From Hyphomicrobiales bacterium (GTDB lineage Bacteria; Pseudomonadota; Alphaproteobacteria; Rhizobiales; Rhizobiaceae): a stretch of 64,000 bases of DNA. The position numbers and the translations under genes were made by a program. The notes below the pieces were generated by a model, which was not told the DNA's origin, made no database searches, and saw only the letters and a list, made by a program, of their open reading frames with translations. The stretch is taken from NCBI GenBank assembly GCA_900473045.1, contig UCKS01000039.1, positions 1 through 64,000 of the forward strand, written 5' to 3'. Shown here piece by piece: positions 19,776 through 28,476 of the stretch. Each line of letters opens with the position of its first letter. Positions within the stretch are counted from its first letter, which is position 1.

Positions 19776-20582
19776 ATGACAGAGCCCAGCGAAACTGAAA
19801 AATCGGAAGAGCCTCCATTTCATGCCCTGCGCTGCAAGTTGCGCATGCTCTATCTCGGAACCAGTGCGCGGGCGATCCGGTTCCAGATCACCATGGCGAT
19901 CATCGATCTCGCCATCATCATCTTCTTCCTGGTCGGCCCCTATTTCGCTGCGGGCCATACCTACCTCATCATCGACTATGCCATCGCCGCCCTGATTGCC
20001 TTCGAGCTTGGTGCCAGGGCGCTGATCGCCTCGAACCTCCGGCGTTGGCTGACCCGACCGATGACCTGGGTCGATATCGCCATCCTCGCGACGCTTCTGT
20101 TTCCGGCGCAATTTTCCAACTTCGCATTCCTGCGCGCCCTTCGTATCTGGTCGCTTGGCCAGAGCAAGGTGTTCACGCTGCTGATCAAGCGCGCTGGTTA
20201 TGCCGAATGGGAAGAGGTCATCCGCGCCTGCATCAATTTCGTGACCTTCCTGTTCCTCGTTACCGGCTTCGTCTACACCGCGTTCTTCTACCATCAGGCA
20301 GCTGGCGTCGAAGGGTTTGTCGATGCCCTCTATTTCACCGTCGCCACCATTACGACGACGGGCTTTGGTGACATCACCCTGCCCGGCACGCTGGGCAAGC
20401 TGACCTCGATCGTGACGATGATCTTCGGCATATCACTGTTCGTGCGGTTGGCGCAGGCGATCGTGCGCCCGCTCAAGGTCTTCTTTCCCTGCCCGCAATG
20501 CGGCTTGCAGCGCCATGATGCCAACGCCGTGCACTGCAAAGCCTGCGGTCACGTTCTCAACATTCCCGACGAAGGAAACTGA
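19776..20582 (+). CDS. K+-channel-like membrane protein with C-terminal zinc ribbon
   Basis: 268 residues from ATG 19776; an upstream GTG at 19665 is in frame but adds unconvincing sequence. Several hydrophobic segments lead to a P-loop reading TITTTGFGDITLPG, which matches the K+ selectivity filter (T-x-GFGD). An S4-like segment (FLRALRIWSL) is short of the usual arginine ladder. The tail carries two CxxC pairs (CPQCGL, CKACGH), a small zinc ribbon rather than the RCK domain of many bacterial channels. Probably a homodimer or tetramer in the inner membrane. Transported ion inferred from the filter. Confidence 0.85.
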   Translation: MTEPSETEKSEEPPFHALRCKLRMLYLGTSARAIRFQITMAIIDLAIIIFFLVGPYFAAGHTYLIIDYAIAALIAFELGARALIASNLRRWLTRPMTWVDIAILATLLFPAQFSNFAFLRALRIWSLGQSKVFTLLIKRAGYAEWEEVIRACINFVTFLFLVTGFVYTAFFYHQAAGVEGFVDALYFTVATITTTGFGDITLPGTLGKLTSIVTMIFGISLFVRLAQAIVRPLKVFFPCPQCGLQRHDANAVHCKACGHVLNIPDEGN

Positions 20583-20613
20583 GCTTTCCCTTTATCTTGA
20601 CCGGTGCGGAAGC

Positions 20614-20627
20614 GGCCAAATTTGGCC
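20614..20627. promoter_or_regulatory. Perfect 14-bp palindrome upstream of small membrane protein
   Basis: GGCCAAATTTGGCC is a perfect palindrome about 60 bases before the next start. It could be an operator. No regulator can be assigned. Confidence 0.3.
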
Positions 20628-20687
20628 TTCGCGCCCAACCAGAGTGAGTGCTAATATTCACCCGGGGCAACAACTGGGGGAAGACAT

Positions 20688-21086
20688 ATGCCGCGCATCG
20701 CAAAGCTCTATTTCCGCACTGCCATCATTTTCCTGATCATCGGAATTGCAATGGGCCTGAACATGGCCATCTCGCAGGATCATAGCGCCATCGGTGCCCA
20801 TGCCCATGCCAATCTGCTCGGCTGGGTGACGATGGCGATCTTTGGTGGCTACCACGCGCTGAACCCAGCCAAGGCGGAACGGCGGATCGCGATGATCCAG
20901 TATGGAATCTACACGGCGGGCGTCGCGCTGATGGTACCGGCGCTTTATCTCATGCTCACCGGATATCCGCAGATGGAGCCTGTTGTCGCGATTGCGTCGC
21001 TGATCACATTCGCTGGCGTCTTGCTGTTTGCAGTGATTATCTTCAGCGGCGAACCGGCAACCCGCCCGGCAACGGCTACACAGTAA
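20688..21086 (+). CDS. Small four-helix membrane protein with HAHANLLGW motif
   Basis: 132 residues, four predicted membrane segments (about 8-28, 42-60, 72-92 and 100-120). GAHAHANLLGWVTMAIFGGYHAL resembles the haem-ligating helix of cytochrome oxidase subunit I (CcoN/CtaD, HxHxNLxGW), and similar short proteins are sometimes annotated as subunit-I-like. The rest of a haem-copper oxidase (copper ligands, 12 helices) is absent. It may bind haem or be a structural relic; I cannot tell. A GGGGGAAG site precedes the ATG. Confidence 0.75.
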   Translation: MPRIAKLYFRTAIIFLIIGIAMGLNMAISQDHSAIGAHAHANLLGWVTMAIFGGYHALNPAKAERRIAMIQYGIYTAGVALMVPALYLMLTGYPQMEPVVAIASLITFAGVLLFAVIIFSGEPATRPATATQ

Positions 21087-21363
21087 GACTGCTTTCGAAT
21101 TTCACGGCGGTTGAAAACCCTATACTGCGCTGGGGCTTGCCCGGCGCGGTGTAGCAGCTGCGGATCGAAAGGCTTTCGTCTTTTTCTTGCAGCAAACTCG
21201 AAGCCGTTTCGCGATCGCACGGCTTCCGTCATTTTATACCTTGATATGTCTGTTTTTTCTCGACAATACCTACGCGAGGGTGAGACGAGAGGCGCCGGAT
21301 GGCCAAGGCATGTGGATTCATAATGTCTGAGACCGGCGAAAACTGCGGAGTTCGGGTTTCGGC

Positions 21364-22236
21364 ATGAATGTGCAGCGGAAAAACCGGTCCGGAAAGATAT
21401 TCTTCCTCGTCGCTGTCGGCTTGGTCTTTGCCGGCATCCTGGCGACGGTTCTGCTTGCCAACAACCACCGCAACCTCGATCTGCTGCTGACCTATCTCGG
21501 CTATCCCGACCTCTTGCCTCATGCAGAGCCGGAAGCAAAACAGGTGAAGATAACCCAGACCAGAAGCCTGCGTCTGCCGCCGGCACGCATGGTTCTTCCC
21601 GTCTATGCCTTCAACGACCTCAAGACCCCTGAACAGCACTTCATCCGCCTGATCCAGAGCGATCCCCGTAGCCTGTGCGAGCAATTGAGGGACGGTGGTT
21701 TCGGCGAATTGGACTGGACGATCAGCCGTGCCAACAAGGACAATTGGGAATGTTCCTCCTCGGTCGAGCTTCCTGCCTCCAGCGCTCCCGAACAATCCTC
21801 GCTCTTCATCGCCATCAAGGGCGACGAGGAAAACCGCGTCACGTCCTTTCGTGTCAAACTGAACATCGAGACTGCAGCCGATACGGCCAATGTCACGGAG
21901 CTTGCCGGGCAAGCAGCCAATATCTTCTTGCGTCAGGTCCGCTGGGGCAACCCGGAAGAGATCATCGGCAAGATTCACGCGCTTGAGCCCTTCGACATCC
22001 GCAATTTCGGCAGCCGCATCCAGTTCAAGAAGGAATTCGGCGAAACGCCACGCTACAATTTCCTCGCCAATCAGATCAGCGCGGCGGGCAAGAAGATGCC
22101 GGGAGATCTCTACTTCGACCGCAGCAAGTGGTTTCAGCTGACCGGAAGCGACGGGCTGCCGATGGTGGACGGCATGATGGCCGGCGAAAGCGCCGGCGGG
22201 CTTCCTCTGACAGAGCCCGTCACTCCGGCACCGTAA
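21364..22236 (+). CDS. Hypothetical membrane-anchored protein (possibly DUF6030)
   Basis: 290 residues. One hydrophobic segment at about 12-31 (FFLVAVGLVFAGILATVLLA) with basic residues before it suggests an N-terminal anchor with the remainder in the periplasm. The soluble part has two cysteines that could pair (SLCEQLRD and NWECSSS) and a proline-rich tail. I think it belongs to a family restricted to Rhizobiales, perhaps DUF6030, but that is from memory. It precedes a polysaccharide sugar transferase in the same direction, 360 bases away, so a link to surface polysaccharide is possible but unproven. Confidence 0.65.
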   Translation: MNVQRKNRSGKIFFLVAVGLVFAGILATVLLANNHRNLDLLLTYLGYPDLLPHAEPEAKQVKITQTRSLRLPPARMVLPVYAFNDLKTPEQHFIRLIQSDPRSLCEQLRDGGFGELDWTISRANKDNWECSSSVELPASSAPEQSSLFIAIKGDEENRVTSFRVKLNIETAADTANVTELAGQAANIFLRQVRWGNPEEIIGKIHALEPFDIRNFGSRIQFKKEFGETPRYNFLANQISAAGKKMPGDLYFDRSKWFQLTGSDGLPMVDGMMAGESAGGLPLTEPVTPAP

Positions 22237-22596
22237 AGCAATTCATCCTCTGGCAAAATGCGATTGCGCCGCGCACAGCAGCATCCAATCTTCATGCCAA
22301 GCTGAACAGCGAACCCTCGACCCGCCTCATATTAACCACGGGAATGGATTGGATTCGCACGACATTGTCAAAGCAGGTATATTTAACGAAACGTTAAAAC
22401 TGCATGTTTCACTGCGCGGATGAACCATATTCAAAACCGTCTGACAGAATATCTGCAGACGACATGGTACTACCGCCAATATCGGCATTCCTGTCGTTAT
22501 GACGATAAGAAATTCTATATCTGTGGACGAGGTCTTTCTTGTCAGCGATCAACAGGAAAGCGGATCTGCCTTTCAAAAGCGGAAAGAAATAAGTCC
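22237..22596. other. Regulatory-looking gap before the sugar transferase
   Basis: 360 bases without a supported gene. An in-frame extension of the transferase back to 22420 reads as low-quality sequence and is not included. The AT-rich centre holds the TTAA-N7-TTAA element at 22382-22398. Confidence 0.45.
22382..22398. promoter_or_regulatory. CtrA-like TTAA-N7-TTAA inverted repeat
   Basis: TTTAACGAAACGTTAAA is a perfect inverted repeat (arms TTTAACG and CGTTAAA, spacer AAA) and also contains TTAA-N7-TTAA, the core of the CtrA box. The final C of the consensus is replaced by A. It lies about 200 bases upstream of the sugar transferase start. Cell-cycle control is a hypothesis. Confidence 0.35.
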
Positions 22597-23331
22597 ATGA
22601 CGGAAAAAACACTCCCGCAACGAACAGGTCCCTTCCGGGCAGCGGAAAGCAGCCGTGGCAGAGCAGATTCTGTGACGCTTTCAGGTCAGCGATCTAACCG
22701 GTTTTACCTCAATCCGGTTCGCGTCCCCGACCTTCCCGTTCAGCTCGCAATCAAACGCACTATCGACGCCGCCAGCGCATTGTCCGGGCTTCTCATCCTT
22801 GCTCCTGCTCTTGTCATCATTGCCGTGCTCATCAAGCTGGACAGCAGGGGGCCGGTTTTCTCCCGGCAACTGCATACCGGCCTTAACGGAGCTCCCTTCG
22901 AGCTGTTGACGTTCCGCTGCCGGGCCGTTGACACCTGCAATGACCATCAGCCAATTCCTGATAATCAGCACGTCACGCCGCTCGGACGGTTTTTGACAAG
23001 GACCAATCTCGCCGCCCTGCCGCGGTTGTGGAACGTGCTGGTTGGCGACTTGTCGCTCGTTGGCCCTCGCCCGCATATTCCCGACATGCTCGTCGCAGGG
23101 CGCAGCTACGGCGATCTTATGCAGGGCTACGAATGCCGCAACCTGATGCGGCCGGGATTGACAGGACTTGCACAGACCGCCGATCTCAATGATCCGGCCG
23201 GCCATCACTGGATGGCGATCCGCCAGATTGTCTCGGATGTCGATTATGTCAGGCAATTCTCGCTGCTTCTGGATCTCAAGATCATGACGCGCGCCGCAAA
23301 CAACGCGGTAAAGCGCTGGACGCGTCCATAA
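22597..23331 (+). CDS. Undecaprenyl-phosphate sugar-1-phosphate transferase (exopolysaccharide initiation)
   Basis: 244 residues from ATG 22597. Bacterial sugar transferase family (ExoY/UppE/WcaJ short form). It adds the first sugar phosphate to undecaprenyl phosphate. Motifs: KRTIDAASALSGLLILAPAL (membrane segment), SRGPVFSRQ, the LWNVLVGDLSLVGPRP signature, RPGLTGLAQ and the late DVDYVRQFSLLLDLKI. Known: Agrobacterium has UppE plus a second homologue for its polar adhesin. There is no other polysaccharide gene adjacent, so which polymer it starts is open. A bidirectional terminator follows. Confidence 0.88.
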   Translation: MTEKTLPQRTGPFRAAESSRGRADSVTLSGQRSNRFYLNPVRVPDLPVQLAIKRTIDAASALSGLLILAPALVIIAVLIKLDSRGPVFSRQLHTGLNGAPFELLTFRCRAVDTCNDHQPIPDNQHVTPLGRFLTRTNLAALPRLWNVLVGDLSLVGPRPHIPDMLVAGRSYGDLMQGYECRNLMRPGLTGLAQTADLNDPAGHHWMAIRQIVSDVDYVRQFSLLLDLKIMTRAANNAVKRWTRP

Positions 23332-23360
23332 ACAGTTGCGACGGCCCGACCGGAAAATGA

Positions 23361-23393
23361 GAACCGCCCGAAGATCATCTCTTCGGGCGGTTC
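23361..23393. terminator. Long hairpin between convergent sugar transferase and glpV
   Basis: GAACCGCCCGAAGA pairs with TCTTCGGGCGGTTC across TCATC, a 14-bp stem. ATTTC follows on the plus side and TCATTTTCC on the minus side, so it can serve both convergent genes. Confidence 0.85.
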
Positions 23394-23420
23394 ATTTCTA
23401 GCAAAAGCTGAAAGTACGCT

Positions 23421-23446
23421 CCGGCACCGGTGTTAACCGGTGCCGG
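23421..23446. terminator. Second hairpin just after glpV stop
   Basis: CCGGCACCGG pairs with CCGGTGCCGG across TGTTAA, a perfect 10-bp stem ten bases beyond the glpV stop. It lacks a T-run and may protect the mRNA 3' end rather than terminate. Confidence 0.5.
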
Positions 23447-23455
23447 TTGCTCCTC

Positions 23456-25174
23456 TTACTGCCAGCTCTTGACCAGTTCGTCGTAGTTGACGGTGACCGG
23501 CTTTTCTTTTTCGTTCTCGATCTTCAGCTGGGGTGCGAGGTTGCCCTTGGAGACGGCATCCTTGTTCCAGTACTCAAGATCGTGCTCTTCGGCGAGCTTC
23601 GGACCGATATCGCCCTGGACACCGGCGCGTTCGAGGCGCTGAAGCACCTTTTCCTGCTCGGCGCACAGCGAATCCATGGCCTCCTGCGGCGTCTTGTTGC
23701 CGGCTGCGGCATCGCCTACAGCCTGCCACCACAATTGAGCCAGCTTCGGATAATCCGGAACGTTGGTGCCGGTTGGCGACCATTGCACGCGGGCCGGCGA
23801 ACGGTAGAACTCGATCAGACCGCCGAGTTCCGGCGCACGCTTGGTGAAGCTTTCGTGGCGGATCGAGGATTCGCGGATGAGCGTCAGGCCGACATGGCTC
23901 TTCTTCACATCAACGGTCTTCGACGTCACGAACTGCGCGTATAGCCATGCAGCCTTGGCGCGGTCCTCCGGCGTCGACTTCATCAGCGTCCACGAACCGA
24001 CGTCCTGATAGCCGAGCTTCATACCGTCCTTCCAGTAGACGCCATGCGGCGATGGTGCCATGCGCCATTTCGGCGTGCCGTCCTCGTTGACGACAGGTAA
24101 GCCCTTCTTGACGGCATCGGCGGTGAACGCCGTGTACCAGAAGATCTGCTGGGCAACTTCACCCTGTGCCGGAACCGGGCCGGATTCGGAGAAGTTCATG
24201 CCTTGGGCTGCCGGTGGAGCGTAAGCCTTCATCCAGTCGAGATACTTCTGGATCGAGTAGACAGCCGCCGGGCCGTTGGTATCGCCGCCACGTGCAACGC
24301 ACGAGCCGACGGGCTGCGACTTCTCGTTGACCTTGATACCCCATTCGTCGACCGGAAGGCCGTTCGGGATACCCTTGTCGCCGTTACCGGCCATCGACAG
24401 CCAGGCGTCGGTGAAGCGCCAGCCGAGCGACGGGTCCTTCTTGCCGTAGTCCATGTGACCATAGACCTTCTTGCCGTCGATTTCGCGGCCGGTGAAGAAT
24501 TCGGCGATGTCTTCGTAAGCCGACCAGTTGACCGGAACGCCGAGGTCATAGCCGTACTTCGCCTTGAAGTCGGCCTTGTTCTTTTCGTCGTTGAACCAGT
24601 CGTAGCGGAACCAGTAAAGGTTGGCGAACTGCTGGTCGGGCAGCTGGTAGAGCTTCTTGTCCGGCGCCGTGGTGAAGGACGTACCAATGAAGTCCGGCAG
24701 GTCGAGCGTCGGCGAGGTAACGTCCTTGCCTTCGTTGGCCATCCAGTCGGTCAGGTTGCGAACCTGCTGGTAGCGCCAATGGGTACCGATCAGATCAGAG
24801 TCGTTGACGTAGGCGTCATAGATGTTCTCGCCCGACTGCATCTGTGTCTGCAGCTTTTCGACAACATCGCCTTCGCCGATCAGGTCATGGGTGATCTTGA
24901 TGCCGGTGATAGCAGTGAACGCCGGTGCAAGGACCTTGGATTCATATTCATGTGTCGTCAGGGTTTCCGAAACGACCTTGATGTCCATGCCGGCGAAAGG
25001 CTTCGCGGCATCGATATACCATTGCATTTCCTTTTCCTGGGAGGCGCGATCAAGCGACGAGAGGTCGCCGACTTCCTTGTCCAGGAACTGCTTTGCCTCG
25101 TCCATGCCCGCAAATGCGGACCCGGTAAAAGCCAGCAGCAGAACTGCTGTCGATGTTAAAAGGTGCCGTCGCAT
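23456..25174 (-). CDS. glpV: Glycerol ABC transporter, periplasmic substrate-binding protein
   Basis: 572 residues, longer than most sugar-binding proteins. The signal peptide ends in TGSAFA. It is related to extracellular solute-binding family 1 proteins. Identity rests on context: it is the last gene of the glpD-S-T-P-Q-U-V cluster, which in Rhizobium leguminosarum encodes an ABC importer for glycerol. Strong ribosome site (AAGGGAGG). Two hairpins follow the stop. Substrate is inferred from synteny; the protein alone could be read as a generic carbohydrate binder. Confidence 0.9.
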   Translation of the reverse strand: MRRHLLTSTAVLLLAFTGSAFAGMDEAKQFLDKEVGDLSSLDRASQEKEMQWYIDAAKPFAGMDIKVVSETLTTHEYESKVLAPAFTAITGIKITHDLIGEGDVVEKLQTQMQSGENIYDAYVNDSDLIGTHWRYQQVRNLTDWMANEGKDVTSPTLDLPDFIGTSFTTAPDKKLYQLPDQQFANLYWFRYDWFNDEKNKADFKAKYGYDLGVPVNWSAYEDIAEFFTGREIDGKKVYGHMDYGKKDPSLGWRFTDAWLSMAGNGDKGIPNGLPVDEWGIKVNEKSQPVGSCVARGGDTNGPAAVYSIQKYLDWMKAYAPPAAQGMNFSESGPVPAQGEVAQQIFWYTAFTADAVKKGLPVVNEDGTPKWRMAPSPHGVYWKDGMKLGYQDVGSWTLMKSTPEDRAKAAWLYAQFVTSKTVDVKKSHVGLTLIRESSIRHESFTKRAPELGGLIEFYRSPARVQWSPTGTNVPDYPKLAQLWWQAVGDAAAGNKTPQEAMDSLCAEQEKVLQRLERAGVQGDIGPKLAEEHDLEYWNKDAVSKGNLAPQLKIENEKEKPVTVNYDELVKSWQ

Positions 25175-25249
25175 AATTGTCCTCCCTTAAAGGTTTTGCG
25201 ATTGCAGTGCCGGACTGCCTCCCAGGCAATCCGTTTCAGTAATCTTGCC

Positions 25250-25669
25250 TCAAACCAGCTTGAACACGCCGATGGCGTAGACAACGGAAAGAGCAAGAGC
25301 CCACCACACGTTGGGACCGACGAGTCCCAGCCATGCGAGATGAATAAAGGCGCTGCCCAGCAGCGAGACAAACAGGCGATCACCGCGTGTCGTCTCGAAC
25401 CGCAGGATACCGACGCGCGGATTGCCGCCCGGGCTGGCATATTCCCAGACAGCCATCAGCGACAGCAGCGCGAAGATGGTGAGAAAGAACATCGCGCCGG
25501 GAAACGACCAGGCCATCCAGCCGCCGGGGATCAGCGGCGCAAACCAGTCGCGCGCCCCATCCTTGACCGGCAGCGCCGAGATGAGCAACCCGGTCAGCGC
25601 GGCATAGACGATGAGAACGACTGCCAGCGCCAGGGGCCAGCGATTGGTGCGTTGGGACACGGTGGCCAT
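25250..25669 (-). CDS. glpU: Small membrane subunit of the glycerol ABC transporter
   Basis: 139 residues with three to four membrane segments (PLALAVVLIVYAALTGLLIS; SFPGAMFFLTIFALLSLMAV; near the end NVWWALALSVVYAIGVF). A DUF2160-like protein found beside this transporter type. Its ATG overlaps the glpQ stop by one base (TAATG), indicating translational coupling. Known: glpU lies in the R. leguminosarum glycerol operon; its exact role in transport is unclear. It is too small to be a permease by itself. Confidence 0.88.
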   Translation of the reverse strand: MATVSQRTNRWPLALAVVLIVYAALTGLLISALPVKDGARDWFAPLIPGGWMAWSFPGAMFFLTIFALLSLMAVWEYASPGGNPRVGILRFETTRGDRLFVSLLGSAFIHLAWLGLVGPNVWWALALSVVYAIGVFKLV

Positions 25670-26505
25670 TAGACCCTCCCCAGGGCAAAGCCCTTGGCGA
25701 TATAGTTTCTGACGAAATAGATGACTATGGCGCCCGGGATGATGGTGAGCACGCCGGCTGCCGCCAGCACGCCCCAGTCCATGCCGGATGCGGACACCGT
25801 ACGCGTCATGATCGCAGCAATCGGCTTGGCGTCCGTCGTCGTCAGGGTCCGGGCGATCAGCAGTTCCACCCACGAGAACATGAAGTTGAAGAAGGCGGCG
25901 ACGCCGATACCGGATGCGATCAACGGGATGAAGATCCGGATGAAGAAGCGCGGGAACGAGTAACCGTCGATATAGGCGGTCTCGTCGATTTCCTTGGGCA
26001 CGCCCGACATGAAGCCTTCGAGGATCCACACTGCCAGCGGCACGTTGAACAGGCAGTGCGCCAAGGCAACCGCGATATGCGTATCGATCAGCCCGAAGGC
26101 CGAATAGAGCTGGAAGAACGGTAGCGCGAACACCGCCGGCGGCGCCATGCGGTTGGTGAGCAGCCAGAAGAACAGGTGCTTGTCGCCAAGAAACCGGTAG
26201 CGCGAGAAGGCGTAGGCTGCAGGTAGCGCCACCGAGACCGAGATGACCGTGTTCATCACCACGTAGATGATCGAGTTGATATAGCCGTTATACCAGGACG
26301 GATCGGTGAAGATCACCGCATAGTTCCTGAGCGTCGGCTCATGTGGATAGAGCGAGAATGCACCGGTGATCTCGGTATTCGTCTTGAAGCTCATGTTGAC
26401 AAGCCAATAGATCGGCAACAACAGGAAGATGATGTAGATCGTGGGCACCAGCCAGGAGAGGCTGCGGCCGGATGCCTGGGGTACAGATTGTGTCGTGGTG
26501 GTCAT
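25669..26505 (-). CDS. glpQ: Glycerol ABC transporter permease
   Basis: 278 residues with six membrane segments, MalG-type. The cytoplasmic EAA loop that contacts the ATPases reads EIDETAYIDGYSFPRFFIRIFIP. The N-terminus (WLVPTIYIIFLLLPIYWLVNMSFK) is typical of the carbohydrate-uptake family (CUT1). It lies between glpP and glpU. It forms the inner-membrane channel with GlpP. A GGGAG ribosome site precedes the ATG. Confidence 0.92.
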   Translation of the reverse strand: MTTTTQSVPQASGRSLSWLVPTIYIIFLLLPIYWLVNMSFKTNTEITGAFSLYPHEPTLRNYAVIFTDPSWYNGYINSIIYVVMNTVISVSVALPAAYAFSRYRFLGDKHLFFWLLTNRMAPPAVFALPFFQLYSAFGLIDTHIAVALAHCLFNVPLAVWILEGFMSGVPKEIDETAYIDGYSFPRFFIRIFIPLIASGIGVAAFFNFMFSWVELLIARTLTTTDAKPIAAIMTRTVSASGMDWGVLAAAGVLTIIPGAIVIYFVRNYIAKGFALGRV

Positions 26506-26526
26506 TGTTTTTTCTCCCTCCGTCCG

Positions 26527-27393
26527 TCAGCTCTGCGCATCGCTATTGGTCATCACGGTGTAGAATATCCATGAGAGCAACAGGATGATCAGGAAGTAGA
26601 TGAGCGAAAGTGCTGCTGCCGGGCCAAGGTCAAACTGGCCGATGGCCGTCTTGACGAGATCGATCGACAGGAATGTGGTGGCATTTCCCGGTCCGCCGCC
26701 GGTGATGACGAAAGGCTCGGTATAGATCATGAAACTGTCCATGAAGCGCAGCAGGAAGGCAATCAAAAGCACGCGCTTCATCTTCGGCAGCTGGATGTAG
26801 CGGAACACCGCCCAGCGCGAGGCACCATCGATCTTGGCAGCCTGATAATAGGCGTCCGGGATCGACACGAGGCCGGCATAGCAGAGTAGAACGACAAGGC
26901 TGGTCCAGTGCCAGACGTCCATGACGATCAGCGTGATCCAGGCGTCCAGAACGTTGTTGACGTAGTTGTAGGGAATGCCGATCGCTGCCAGCGTATAGCC
27001 AAGCAGGCCGATATCGACGCGTCCGAACACCTGCCAGATGGTGCCGACGACATTCCACGGAATGAGCAGCGGTAGCGACATCAGGACGAGGCAGACGGGA
27101 ACGCCGAGCCCTTTTTTGGGCATGTTCAGCGCGATCAGGATACCGAGCGGGATTTCGATGGCCAGGATGATGCCCGAAAACAGCAGGTTGCGCTGTAGCG
27201 CATCCCAGAAGCGGTCGGACTGCAGCACCTGGATGAACCAGTCGGTGCCTGCCCAGAAGAATTCATTGTTGCCGAACGTGTCCTGCACCGAATAGTTGAC
27301 CACCGTCATCAGCGGGATGACTGCCGAGAAGGCGACCAGCACCAGCACCGGCAGGACCATGAACCAGGCTTTGTTGTTCCAGGTCTTTTCCAT
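26527..27393 (-). CDS. glpP: Glycerol ABC transporter permease
   Basis: 288 residues, MalF-type permease with six membrane segments. The EAA loop reads YYQAAKIDGASRWAVFRYIQLP. Start chosen at ATG 27393 (MEKTWNNKAWF), two bases after the glpT stop and preceded by GGAGG within the end of glpT. An upstream in-frame extension lies inside glpT and was not used. Partner of GlpQ. Confidence 0.92.
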   Translation of the reverse strand: MEKTWNNKAWFMVLPVLVLVAFSAVIPLMTVVNYSVQDTFGNNEFFWAGTDWFIQVLQSDRFWDALQRNLLFSGIILAIEIPLGILIALNMPKKGLGVPVCLVLMSLPLLIPWNVVGTIWQVFGRVDIGLLGYTLAAIGIPYNYVNNVLDAWITLIVMDVWHWTSLVVLLCYAGLVSIPDAYYQAAKIDGASRWAVFRYIQLPKMKRVLLIAFLLRFMDSFMIYTEPFVITGGGPGNATTFLSIDLVKTAIGQFDLGPAAALSLIYFLIILLLSWIFYTVMTNSDAQS

Positions 27394-27395
27394 GA

Positions 27396-28466
27396 TCAGG
27401 CCTCCCCGCCTACACGCCAACTGTCGGCGTAGATATTGATGGCTGCGGGATCGAAGGTGATCTTCGGTTCCGCCGGGATCTCTCCGTCCTCATGCACGAC
27501 GATCGCGATCGGACGGTTGGCGAAGCTGGCGCGCACGATCTTCTGGCGGCCGATATCCTCGACCTTGGAAATCGTCACCGGCATGCCTTCACGGCCAAGC
27601 CGGACGAATTCCGGACGAATACCGAGTTCGGTCTTTGCGCCGGCTGCAAATTTCGGCGCAAACGACAGGGCAAGCGTCTGGCCATCCAGATCGACCGACG
27701 AACCGTCGATCTTTGCCGGCAGCACGTTCATGCCCGGAGAACCGATGAAATAGCCGACGAATGTGTGCTTCGGTTTTTCGAAAAGCTCAGCCGGGGTACC
27801 GATCTGGACGATCTCGCCATCATACATGACGACGACCTTGTCGGCGAACGTCAGCGCCTCGGTCTGGTCGTGGGTGACATAAACCATGGTGAAGCCAAAC
27901 TGCTTGTGCAGCCGCTTCAATTGCGATCGCAGCACCCATTTCATATGCGGATCGATGACGGTCAGCGGCTCGTCGAACAGGATGGCGCTGACATCGGAGC
28001 GGACGAGACCGCGGCCAAGCGAGATCTTCTGCTTCTGGTCGGCCGTCAACCCTTGCGCCTTCTTCTTCGCGCGGTCGGACAGGCCGATCATTTCGAGGAT
28101 TTCCGTGACGCGGCGATCCACTTCCGTCTCCGGCACGCGGCGATTGCGCAGCGGAAAGGCCAGATTGTCGTAGACGGTCATGGTGTCGTAGATCACCGGG
28201 AACTGGAACACCTGGGCAATGTTGCGCTCCTGCGTCGACAGGTTGGTAACATCCTTGCCGTCGAACAGGATCTTGCCCTCTGACGGCTGCAGAAGGCCGG
28301 ATATGATGTTGAGCAGCGTGGTCTTGCCGCAGCCGGACGGACCGAGCAGCGCATAGGCGCCGCCGTCGTTCCATTCGTGATGCACTTCCTTCAGCGAATA
28401 ATCCGAGGGCTTTGTCGGGTTCGGGCCGTAGGCGTGGCGGATATGGTCGAGATTGATGCGTGCCAT
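27396..28466 (-). CDS. glpT: Glycerol ABC transporter ATP-binding protein
   Basis: 356 residues. Walker A GPSGCGKTTLL, a shifted signature (KQKISLGRGLVRSD, in place of LSGGQ), Walker B SAILFDEPL and the switch histidine in VYVTHDQTEA. The C-terminal OB-like regulatory domain (MalK type) follows from about residue 240. The signature lacks the normal LSGGQ, whereas partner GlpS has LSGGQQQR, so the two ATPases probably form an asymmetric heterodimer. ATG 28466 is preceded by GGAG. Confidence 0.92.
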   Translation of the reverse strand: MARINLDHIRHAYGPNPTKPSDYSLKEVHHEWNDGGAYALLGPSGCGKTTLLNIISGLLQPSEGKILFDGKDVTNLSTQERNIAQVFQFPVIYDTMTVYDNLAFPLRNRRVPETEVDRRVTEILEMIGLSDRAKKKAQGLTADQKQKISLGRGLVRSDVSAILFDEPLTVIDPHMKWVLRSQLKRLHKQFGFTMVYVTHDQTEALTFADKVVVMYDGEIVQIGTPAELFEKPKHTFVGYFIGSPGMNVLPAKIDGSSVDLDGQTLALSFAPKFAAGAKTELGIRPEFVRLGREGMPVTISKVEDIGRQKIVRASFANRPIAIVVHEDGEIPAEPKITFDPAAINIYADSWRVGGEA

Positions 28467-28476
28467 GATTTTCTCC

